From contig UQCR01000182.1 in NCBI GenBank assembly GCA_900539655.1, positions 1 to 8,656 on the forward strand: a stretch of 8,656 nt of DNA, written 5' to 3'. Source of the DNA: an uncultured Robinsoniella sp. (GTDB taxonomy: Bacteria > Bacillota > Clostridia > Lachnospirales > Lachnospiraceae). Position 1 is the stretch's first letter, and each line of letters starts with the position of its first letter. Shown in pieces: positions 1-5,600 of the stretch. The position numbers and the translations under genes were made by a program. The notes below the pieces were generated by a model, which saw nothing but the letters and a program-made list of their open reading frames with translations, did no database searches and was not told where the DNA came from.

Positions 1-66
1 CACTGTTCAATTATCAAGGTTCTGCTTGTTTCTCTTTATTGTTGTACTCTTTAGCGCAACTTCTAT
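1..66 (-). other. Leader region of a stable-RNA (probably rRNA) operon, cut by the window edge
   Basis: Read on the minus strand, the DNA after the last tandem promoter ends in a segment whose core is CCTTGATAATTGAAC (within 1-22). It resembles the boxA-like leader motif that precedes 16S rRNA in many Firmicutes, where a CTTTGAAAACT-type sequence is common. The segment is non-coding, follows a set of very strong promoters and runs off the window, so the RNA gene itself is not visible. The rRNA assignment is an inference from motif resemblance and promoter architecture. A tRNA cluster is the main alternative. Confidence 0.6.
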
Positions 67-95
67 ATGTTATCACACCATCAAGTGTTTGTCAA
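67..95 (-). promoter_or_regulatory. Tandem promoter P3, nearest the RNA operon
   Basis: On the minus strand the -35 box TTGACA (90-95) is a perfect consensus match. A 17-nt spacer separates it from the -10 box TAACAT (67-72). An A/T-rich tract at 97-120 lies immediately upstream and could act as an UP element. The promoter points out of the left edge. Its form is typical of sigma-A rRNA promoters. Confidence 0.8.
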
Positions 96-96
96 C

Positions 97-120
97 AACT
101 TTTTTAATTTTATTTTTTCA
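97..120 (-). repeat. A/T-rich direct repeat upstream of P3 (copy A)
   Basis: Read on the plus strand, 97-120 and 202-223 share AACTTTTTTAATT followed by ATTTTTTCA, differing by a 2-base length change. Each copy sits just upstream of a TTGACA box. A looser third relative lies at 318-337 before P1. The spacing suits UP elements contacted by the RNA polymerase alpha subunit, and the repetition suggests tandem duplication of a promoter unit. Confidence 0.65.
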
Positions 121-160
121 ATCTTTCGATTGAACTGTGCTGTGTTTTAACAGCTTTGAT

Positions 161-189
161 ATGTTACCATTTTTGTCAAAACTTGTCAA
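161..189 (-). promoter_or_regulatory. Tandem promoter P2
   Basis: On the minus strand TTGACA (184-189) is followed by a 17-nt spacer and TAACAT (161-166). The -10 box and the next two bases match P3, and the upstream A/T tract (202-223) is nearly the same as the one before P3. P2 and P3 therefore look like copies of one duplicated promoter module. A second TTGACA at 174-179 lies inside the spacer, too close to this -10 to serve it. Confidence 0.8.
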
Positions 190-201
190 TACCTTTTCAA
201 A

Positions 202-223
202 AACTTTTTTAATTATTTTTTCA
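202..223 (-). repeat. A/T-rich direct repeat upstream of P2 (copy B)
   Basis: This is the second copy of the tract at 97-120. It begins 12 bases upstream of the P2 -35 box. The copy before P3 begins 1 base from its -35 box, so the offsets are not identical. Confidence 0.6.
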
Positions 224-234
224 GGTCTCCTTTT

Positions 235-270
235 GACACAAAACAATCCACCGCAATCACTTGCAGTGGA
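235..270 (-). terminator. Terminator-like hairpin after cvpA, overlapping the P1 start
   Basis: On the minus strand the arms TCCACTGCA (262-270) and TGCGGTGGA (247-255) form a 9-bp stem with one G-U pair and a 6-nt loop. A U-rich run, TTGTTTTGTG, follows. It is the only plausible intrinsic terminator between the cvpA stop and the RNA operon promoters, so it could end the envelope operon. Because it coincides with the predicted P1 start, it could instead be a 5' stem on the P1 transcript. The U-tract is interrupted, which lowers confidence. Confidence 0.45.
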
Positions 271-275
271 CTGTT

Positions 276-304
276 ATAATATCATTATTCAAAAAAACTG
301 TCAA
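276..304 (-). promoter_or_regulatory. Tandem promoter P1, farthest upstream
   Basis: On the minus strand TTGACA (299-304) is followed by a 17-nt spacer and TATTAT (276-281). It lies 77 bases beyond the cvpA stop codon and points toward P2, P3 and the left edge. An A/T-rich tract (318-337) precedes it, as with P2 and P3. The predicted start, near 269-272, falls at the edge of a stable hairpin (247-270), so its transcript would begin with that stem. Its real output is uncertain for this reason. Confidence 0.7.
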
Positions 305-380
305 GATAAATCTCCCATTTTTTCAATTATTTTTTCTACCTATACAATTCTATACAATATCAGCGTCGTTTCACTTTCCT

Positions 381-1226
381 TTAGGTAAAATAAGACATGG
401 CATCCGTCAGTAATTTCAGGAAAATATTGTTGTCATAGATGAAGCTTAAAATCTTACTGTTATGAATCATGAGCATCAGGTCTCTTCCTAAATCAATACT
501 GCTTAATACGGTAATGATTAAAAAAGCAATCCAGACAAACACCAGCCCCTGCACCAACCCTAATACTAATCCCAGTACCTGATTGATCCCGTGAATAATC
601 GGCAGGTTCGCAATCACATCCAGTGTCATAACCGTAATCCACAAAAAGCTAACCACTAACAGAAAGGTTGCTACAAAAGAAATAATATTTAATATGAGCG
701 TTGCCATATAGCTGGGAATATACTCCTCGAAGCTCTGCACTGCTAATTTTTCGTACCCGGTCTTATTGTTATTGCTTTCCAGCATATTCCTGATCACCTC
801 AGGCAGTTGTAACTCTTCTATCAATTTTGCCTGATCGAGCAACGATAAAACATTGCCGCTGTTTTGCCCGGATCCATTTTGCCCCTGATTTTCTCCGTCA
901 GAACTGTTTGGATTCTGATTTTCTGAATTCAGGCCGCCGGAATTTGGAATATCGGATTTCTGATTATCTCCACTCTGCGCGTCTTTGTTTACTTTATTCT
1001 GTTTATCGGTTACGCCAAAAGCTGACTGGCATTTTTCTTCAATCATGCTGTACAAAGGGGTCTGGGTCTTCAAAAACTCAGTGACATATGGCGTTGCTAT
1101 GGAAACCAGAACAATGGAAACAATTAATGAAACCATTGAAACAAATGTCTTAATAAATCCCCTTCTAAAACCATTTAATATAAAAAATAATAGTACTAAC
1201 AGCACTATAATTGTTAGTAGATTCAT
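381..1226 (-). CDS. CvpA family membrane protein with a long hydrophilic insertion
   Basis: Predicted integral membrane protein of 281 residues. Four hydrophobic segments are seen, at about residues 3-20, 28-48, 173-205 and 213-244. The short basic turn NGFRRGF (18-24) between the first two is typical of the CvpA family, named for E. coli CvpA (colicin V production), whose biochemical role is still unclear. Residues about 74-125 form a strongly Asn/Ser/Gln/Gly-rich, probably disordered insertion between the second and third segments, making the protein longer than ordinary CvpA proteins (about 160-180 residues). AGGAGA lies 7 bases before the ATG, and the ribosome-binding site overlaps the stop codon of the upstream gene (TAGGAGA). 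Translation is therefore probably coupled. It is the third gene of the envelope operon. Confidence 0.8.
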   Translation of the reverse strand: MNLLTIIVLLVLLFFILNGFRRGFIKTFVSMVSLIVSIVLVSIATPYVTEFLKTQTPLYSMIEEKCQSAFGVTDKQNKVNKDAQSGDNQKSDIPNSGGLNSENQNPNSSDGENQGQNGSGQNSGNVLSLLDQAKLIEELQLPEVIRNMLESNNNKTGYEKLAVQSFEEYIPSYMATLILNIISFVATFLLVVSFLWITVMTLDVIANLPIIHGINQVLGLVLGLVQGLVFVWIAFLIITVLSSIDLGRDLMLMIHNSKILSFIYDNNIFLKLLTDAMSYFT

Positions 1227-1237
1227 GATGTTTTCTC

Positions 1238-2503
1238 CTATTTAAGCCTTATCTGATCAGTACTGTTCTGTGTAATCATCGTGTATTTACGAAATCCCTT
1301 TGCACTCATAACATTTATTATGGGCTTTTTGTAACTGCCCGAAAATTTCTCTTTTCCTCCCATGCTGTATATGGCAAACTTGCCTTCATTAAACATGATA
1401 ATCTCATCGCCGTCAATCTTGATCTGCTTATAGTCCAGGTCAAAATACTTCTGCATGGTCTTTCTGCCACTGAGATTGTAGAGCCGCATCAGATATTTGT
1501 GGTCTGGATCATCGCTGCCTACCACTATCCCGATATTTTTGTCGCTGTAGAAGATGCTGACGATCTCTTCTTCCAGATCAACCTTGGCACTTTCCTGCGG
1601 AACCTGGCTGCCCTTAAAAATGGTAAACCCGTCATTTCGAAATGCCACCGACGTGGAATCATTCATAAATAATGTTTTGGGAACTATGGTATTATCATAA
1701 GTTACACTGCTCACTTCGTTATTAATCTGTGTCTGTCCAACAGAATCGAAATTATAAAATGCAACCTTGGTGCTCATCTTTTCTTTGGCTACATTCAGAT
1801 AAGATACCATCATCTTTAATCCGTCCGGTGCCAGTGCAACGTCCATAGGATATCCAAAATCATTTACTGTAGTGCGGTTTTCTGCAATTGGATTTCCTTT
1901 TGTATCATAAAAATTGATCCAGGTTGTGTCTCCCTCTTCCAGCACTGCTGCTACAACACCTTGTTTCGCCACCTTAACTTTTAAAATCGGCAGAGAAGTC
2001 TCAAAGGATCCGATCTGTCCATTTTCATCAAATATATAGATCTGGGTACCCTTCTGGTCCCCAACTACCGCTGTCGTCCCACAGATATCGATAATAGGAC
2101 TCTGCATGCTGAATGTGGCACTGAACAGAACTTCATTGCCGGAGCTGACACAGCTCACTCCATCCGGGCTGTATTTCAATAGATTGTCCCCCAGCTGCGC
2201 ATATTGTGTAGCAGTTATATCAGATCTTTTTTCGCTTGCCAGCGTAGTATAGTTGTGAAAAACTCTAACGTAGTTATAAATAGAATACCCAATAATTAAT
2301 AGTGCTATTACACCGATAATGATTCCCCAGCGGGAAAAAATTAATTTTTTATGTTTCTTAATTTTAGTTGTTAAATCCAGCATTTCATCACTTTGCGTTT
2401 GAAGCTGTTTTTTCTCCAGCTTCTTATCCTTTATTTTTTGAATCTTTTCCCTGATCTTAATAAACTTAAACTTGTCCTTAAAAAAGTCTTTTATCTTTCC
2501 CAT
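1238..2503 (-). CDS. Membrane-anchored extracytoplasmic protein, DUF5711-like
   Basis: Predicted protein of 421 residues. Residues 1-55 are lysine-rich with little hydrophobic content and should lie in the cytoplasm. One membrane segment (about 59-79) follows, and the remaining 340 or so residues should be outside. That part has repeated beta-strand-like stretches with patterns such as GDQKGTQIYIFDENG, DTTWINFYDTKGNP and KYLMRLYNLSGRK, as in beta-propeller proteins with short blades. The arrangement resembles the DUF5711 family of Lachnospiraceae and relatives, recognised from memory rather than a search. No catalytic motif is visible. It lies 67 bases downstream of the LysM gene and 11 bases upstream of cvpA, which suggests one envelope function. 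Its role is unknown; sensing or scaffolding outside the membrane is a guess. Confidence 0.7.
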   Translation of the reverse strand: MGKIKDFFKDKFKFIKIREKIQKIKDKKLEKKQLQTQSDEMLDLTTKIKKHKKLIFSRWGIIIGVIALLIIGYSIYNYVRVFHNYTTLASEKRSDITATQYAQLGDNLLKYSPDGVSCVSSGNEVLFSATFSMQSPIIDICGTTAVVGDQKGTQIYIFDENGQIGSFETSLPILKVKVAKQGVVAAVLEEGDTTWINFYDTKGNPIAENRTTVNDFGYPMDVALAPDGLKMMVSYLNVAKEKMSTKVAFYNFDSVGQTQINNEVSSVTYDNTIVPKTLFMNDSTSVAFRNDGFTIFKGSQVPQESAKVDLEEEIVSIFYSDKNIGIVVGSDDPDHKYLMRLYNLSGRKTMQKYFDLDYKQIKIDGDEIIMFNEGKFAIYSMGGKEKFSGSYKKPIINVMSAKGFRKYTMITQNSTDQIRLK

Positions 2504-2554
2504 CTGTACTCTCTTTCGTATCTCCAGGTGCTATTTTGATTTATCGTTTGAAAC

Positions 2555-2590
2555 AGTATAACATACTTTTTTATGGGAGTACAATTTTTT
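2555..2590 (-). promoter_or_regulatory. Possible internal promoter before the DUF5711-like gene
   Basis: On the minus strand a TATACT box (2555-2560) lies just past the LysM gene stop. A weak TTGTAC box is about 18 nt upstream. The -10 is good but the -35 matches only half the consensus. It would give extra expression of the last two genes of the operon. The gene pair may simply be read from the upstream promoter. Confidence 0.3.
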
Positions 2591-3983
2591 GTCCGGGTAA
2601 AATCGTATTTTTATCTGTAATTCCATTTAAGGAACAGATATCTTCAACTTTATCCAGTGTTCCATAATACATTTCACTGATCGTTGCCAGGGTGTCACCA
2701 TCCTTTACCACATAAGAAGCTCGGCCCAGCGTTTCTCTTGCAGGCTGTTTCGCCGGATCTGTCTGGTTCTGGGCATCTGTCTGCTGGGTCTGGCTTGTCT
2801 TATCCTGCTGATCAGCCTGTCCCTCCTGATTTGCCTGGCTGCTCTGTGCAGCATTGCTTTCCTGACTTTCTGATGCTGCATTGGAATCCTTGGATGCTTC
2901 CGTGCTATTTGCCGCATCGGACGTCTGCTGTCCATTCTCTTTTGCTGCCTCTGTTTCTTTGTTGCCTTTTGCCCCATCAGCTTCTTCTGTTGCCGGCTGC
3001 GGTTCAGTTCCCTTACTGCTGCCTTCTTTATTCTTATCAATTGCTGCATTTTTTTCGGAGACGCTCTGTTCTTTTTCTGACTTTGTCTGGGCAGGTGCCA
3101 TTGCAGATACAGAATCCGTAGAACCTTCTGCCCCGTTTCCTTTGGCGCCCATGGACTCTGATATACCGGCAAGCGCCATTTCCATATCTTTCATTTTATC
3201 ATAATTATTAATCAGCGTAACACCTATAATAAGAACTGTAAGCACAAGAAAAGAGCTGGCTGCATACAAAAGCTTTGTAGTAATTGGCTGCTTGTCCGAC
3301 TCTTTGTTTTCCTGTTTCTCTTTCTTCTCTTTTTTCTCTTCCGCTATTTTCTTACGGAAGCTTTGTACTGCATCATCTTTTACCTCTGTTTCTTCTTCTA
3401 CTGAACGATCCTTGTTGCAAGCCACCATATATTCCTGCATCATGATGTTTTTTTCATAATAAATGTAGTAGCCCCTCTGAGCAACCAGCCTTCCGCTTTC
3501 AAGAGCGAATACAGCTGATTCATTCTCTGTAAAATCCCTCAGTATAAGTATCTGGTCTTCTCCGGGAAACTGGCTTTCATGTATACGCTGCATCTCTTCC
3601 GTTGCAATCAGCGTGGATTCTTCTTCCCCCAGATACCATCCCACTATTTCTCTGCCATCAAAGTACTCCATCATCTGCTGCTGGACTTTGTCCCACATTT
3701 CTTCCCCAAAATCCAACTCATCCACAGCCAGTGCTCCATTTATAAATATATAACGGTTCTTACCTGCCCTTTGTACTTCACCTAGAAGAATTGCCGCTGA
3801 CCGCTGCGTTCCTTCTTTTCTATCGTTTGCTAACTGATGCATGTAAGTAACCGCATAATCTTCAATGTAAATTTTCCTGTCTTGTCCGCCTTCTCCGATC
3901 TGCCTGATATTTTTTGGCAGAGTTACCTGTGCTTCTCCATCTTTGTCCCCTTTGTGTTCCCCTTTGTAAATGACTTCTATCAT
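2571..3983 (-). CDS. MPN(JAMM)-like domain, membrane anchor and C-terminal LysM protein
   Basis: Predicted protein of 470 residues from the ATG at 3983. Residues about 38-185 resemble the MPN/JAMM fold: a first strand (KIYIED), an AAILLGEV strand like the LLG element of the family, and EIVGWYLGEE (112-121) where active members have GWYHSHP. Both metal-binding histidines are missing, so isopeptidase activity is not expected. A Lys/Glu-rich stretch (about 205-231), a membrane segment (238-258), an Ala/Ser/Gln/Glu/Asn-rich linker (about 262-420) and a LysM domain (422-470: YVVKDGDTLATISEMYYG through LPGQKIVLP) follow. The basic residues before the membrane segment suggest the N-terminus is inside and the LysM outside, where it would bind peptidoglycan. 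A GTG at 3995 is possible, but AAAGGAG sits only 1 base before it and is better spaced for the ATG. This is the first gene of the envelope operon. Confidence 0.8.
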   Translation of the reverse strand: MIEVIYKGEHKGDKDGEAQVTLPKNIRQIGEGGQDRKIYIEDYAVTYMHQLANDRKEGTQRSAAILLGEVQRAGKNRYIFINGALAVDELDFGEEMWDKVQQQMMEYFDGREIVGWYLGEEESTLIATEEMQRIHESQFPGEDQILILRDFTENESAVFALESGRLVAQRGYYIYYEKNIMMQEYMVACNKDRSVEEETEVKDDAVQSFRKKIAEEKKEKKEKQENKESDKQPITTKLLYAASSFLVLTVLIIGVTLINNYDKMKDMEMALAGISESMGAKGNGAEGSTDSVSAMAPAQTKSEKEQSVSEKNAAIDKNKEGSSKGTEPQPATEEADGAKGNKETEAAKENGQQTSDAANSTEASKDSNAASESQESNAAQSSQANQEGQADQQDKTSQTQQTDAQNQTDPAKQPARETLGRASYVVKDGDTLATISEMYYGTLDKVEDICSLNGITDKNTILPGQKIVLP

Positions 3984-4027
3984 ACCCCTGTTCACTCCTT
4001 TATTGGTTCCATGATATTACAGAGATT

Positions 4028-4055
4028 ATCATATTTTGAATGCAGATTTTATCAA
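4028..4055 (-). promoter_or_regulatory. Promoter of the LysM/DUF5711/CvpA operon
   Basis: On the minus strand the -35 box TTGATA (4050-4055) and the -10 box TATGAT (4028-4033) each match the sigma-A consensus at five of six positions. They are 16 nt apart. The start would be near 4021, giving a leader of about 38 nt before the ATG at 3983. It lies in the divergent gap between this operon and yyaC. Confidence 0.6.
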
Positions 4056-4158
4056 TTCATGGTAAGGAATTCCAGAGATTTCCGACATAATATCAATTTT
4101 GGCGGCATGGTTTTTTATATTTATTTAATTAATCTCGAAATACGGTATCACATTGAGT

Positions 4159-4187
4159 GAATAATTTAAAAAGAATGAGGATAAACT
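4159..4187 (+). promoter_or_regulatory. Candidate forespore (sigma-F-like) promoter of yyaC
   Basis: GGATAAACT (4179-4187) fits the GGNNANANT form of a sigma-F -10 box. GAATA (4159-4163), 15 nt upstream, matches a GYATA -35 at four of five positions. The predicted start would be near 4193, which leaves room for the ribosome-binding site at 4201-4208. No good sigma-A pair was seen here. Bacillus yyaC is, as I recall, a sigma-F gene, which supports the idea. The motif is short and degenerate, so this is tentative. Confidence 0.35.
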
Positions 4188-4216
4188 TTAGAAAAGCATC
4201 AGAAAGGGTAAAGAAC

Positions 4217-4876
4217 ATGCATTCCGACTCATTGAAAAAAACACATTATATTAACTCAAAAGAAAAAAACGCCCCCATTGTCTTAGGCGAGCATTTACTT
4301 GATTTTTTACAAAGCCCCGATTTTAGCCAGGCCCCTCCCGTCTTCGTCTGCATTGGCAGCGACAGGGTAACCGGTGACAGTCTGGGACCGCTCATCGGAA
4401 GCCGCTTAAAAAAGCAATTAGGACGTCATTTTGCGGTATATGGAACTTTAGATTCGCCAATCCATGCCCTGAATCTGGATGAGGCAATACTAAATATAAA
4501 AAAGCGCCACAGCAACAATACGATCATCGCTATAGACGCTTCTCTGGGCACGAAAAGGCACCAGGGATACATTTCCATTGGTAAAGGCAGCCTGCTTCCG
4601 GGAGCCGGGGTAGAAAAGAAGTTAAATGCCGTAGGAGATGTATTCATCACAGGAATCATTAATACTGCAGGCCGCTTCGCCCACCTGGCTTTGCAGACAA
4701 CCAGGCTTTCTACCGTAATGCACCTGGCGGACTGCATGATCGACGGCATTCTGCTTGCCTGCCGCTATTATACCCTGGATACAGATTCCCTGGAAACCCT
4801 GTGGGACTTTGATGACCTGTATTCCCCTATGCCGGCCCTCGCCCCCACCACAGGCGCAACCTTAGACGCTAACTGA
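4217..4876 (+). CDS. yyaC: Sporulation protein YyaC, GPR-like protease fold (DUF1256)
   Basis: Protein of 219 residues resembling YyaC of spore-forming Firmicutes, a relative of the germination protease GPR, which degrades small acid-soluble spore proteins. The nucleotide sequence encodes the hallmark CIGSDRVTGDSLGPLIG, then an AIDASLG segment, whose aspartates match the two acidic residues of the GPR/HybD-like fold. It also has the conserved GVEKKLNAVGDVFITGIINT region. Its substrate is unproven. The ATG at 4217 is chosen because AGAAAGGG (4201-4208) lies 8 bases upstream. A GTG at 4157 would add 20 residues with no visible ribosome-binding site. It is the only plus-strand gene here. Its last 109 bases overlap the convergent HD-domain gene, in a tail beyond the conserved domain. 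Confidence 0.85.
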   Translation: MHSDSLKKTHYINSKEKNAPIVLGEHLLDFLQSPDFSQAPPVFVCIGSDRVTGDSLGPLIGSRLKKQLGRHFAVYGTLDSPIHALNLDEAILNIKKRHSNNTIIAIDASLGTKRHQGYISIGKGSLLPGAGVEKKLNAVGDVFITGIINTAGRFAHLALQTTRLSTVMHLADCMIDGILLACRYYTLDTDSLETLWDFDDLYSPMPALAPTTGATLDAN

Positions 4877-5415
4877 TACATGGTACGATATCCAAAGGGG
4901 AGCTTGATCCTCTTTGGCATTATCTTACCGGAGTAATGGTCGGTGATTTCGCATGCTCCGCAATATTTATCCGTAAGGCAGATGATATAGGATTCAAAAT
5001 ACTTTGGCGGTATAATGGTTAACGGCCACATGTGCTTTAGAATGATATCCTTCTCCATATCATTCAGGTCAAAGTATTTTTCTGCCCTTCTAAGAGCCAC
5101 TTTAGGATGCGTCAGTCCATGAAAGCGGTCGCCGGTTTTTGCTGCATGCTCTCTCCAGTCGTATAAAAACAAATCATGCAGCATGCCTGCACGTGCTGCG
5201 GCTCTGGCATCCAGTCCCAGAACTTTACATATCTGATAATTATAATAAGCCACATTCATACAATGCTGGTAACAGTCTGTATCACAATGATGGGGAAACT
5301 TCTTCATAAGCAGTACCACAGGATGTTCCATAATATCCCTGATACATTCGTAAAATTCCTGATTCATATCATTACGATGGCTTCTTGCCCGCCTGGCTCT
5401 TGCATCACGTGTCAT
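4768..5415 (-). CDS. HD-domain metal-dependent phosphohydrolase
   Basis: Predicted protein of 215 residues with an HD superfamily core. The expected metal ligands are visible: His51 (YQH), His80-Asp81 (MLHD), His103 and His128 (LKHMWP) and Asp149 (LTDK). Such proteins hydrolyse phosphate esters of nucleotides or related molecules; the substrate cannot be told from sequence. The first 16 residues are Arg-rich. The ATG at 5415 is kept because GAAAGAAGGG lies 5 bases before it, while the internal Met17 has no good ribosome-binding site. The C-terminal 35 or so residues overlap yyaC on the opposite strand and are rich in Ser and Arg, unlike the rest of the protein. It stands alone between its own promoter and the convergent yyaC. 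Confidence 0.85.
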   Translation of the reverse strand: MTRDARARRARSHRNDMNQEFYECIRDIMEHPVVLLMKKFPHHCDTDCYQHCMNVAYYNYQICKVLGLDARAAARAGMLHDLFLYDWREHAAKTGDRFHGLTHPKVALRRAEKYFDLNDMEKDIILKHMWPLTIIPPKYFESYIICLTDKYCGACEITDHYSGKIMPKRIKLPFGYRTMYQLASKVAPVVGARAGIGEYRSSKSHRVSRESVSRV

Positions 5416-5454
5416 AATATCCCTTCTTTCTGAACAATAACTTTTCTTTCATTT

Positions 5455-5483
5455 ATTATACCCAAAAAAGCATTTAAATACCA
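5455..5483 (-). promoter_or_regulatory. Probable promoter of the HD-domain gene
   Basis: On the minus strand a perfect TATAAT (5455-5460) lies 39 bases before the ATG. At 17 nt upstream the -35 position reads TGGTAT, a poor match, so an activator may be needed or the -10 may suffice. The predicted transcript starts near 5449 and contains the ribosome-binding site at 5421-5430. Confidence 0.45.
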
Positions 5484-5487
5484 GAGC

Positions 5488-5502
5488 ATGATTGAAAATC
5501 AT
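5488..5502. repeat. Small perfect inverted repeat upstream of the HD gene promoter
   Basis: ATGATT and AATCAT flank a GAA centre, giving 6-bp arms. The site lies just upstream of the -35 position of the HD-domain gene promoter, where an activator or repressor could bind. In AT-rich DNA such a repeat may arise by chance. Confidence 0.3.
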
Positions 5503-5527
5503 TCCTCCACGCAAATGACTGTAACGT

Positions 5528-5589
5528 AAAAAAAGCCATATGGCAGACAGATTATATACAAATAGTACAGGATCTGAATTCCATATGGC
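5528..5589 (-). terminator. Intrinsic terminator of the transketolase operon
   Basis: On the minus strand, 11 bases past the tktC-subunit stop, the arms GCCATATGG (5581-5589) and CCATATGGC (5535-5543) form a 9-bp stem. A run of seven T residues (5528-5534) follows directly. The inner sequences pair further (CAGAT with ATCTG, then GTAC with GTAT), so the whole 55-nt region forms one long hairpin. CCATATGG is itself a palindrome, so each arm could also fold alone. Confidence 0.85.
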
Positions 5590-5600
5590 ATCATTATTTT

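Noticed and set aside
341..358. Direct repeat TATACAAT spaced by two bases
   Set aside because: It is short, lies in AT-rich DNA downstream of cvpA, and has no clear link to a promoter or gene.
137..388. Plus-strand open frame of 83 residues in the left intergenic region
   Set aside because: It covers the tandem promoter region, consists mainly of AT-rich sequence, has no ribosome-binding site and matches no family I recognise.
2684..3204. Several open frames on both strands inside the LysM gene
   Set aside because: They are shadows of the repetitive linker of the LysM gene, with skewed composition (runs of Leu/Pro/Ser or Arg/Gln) and no separate start signals.
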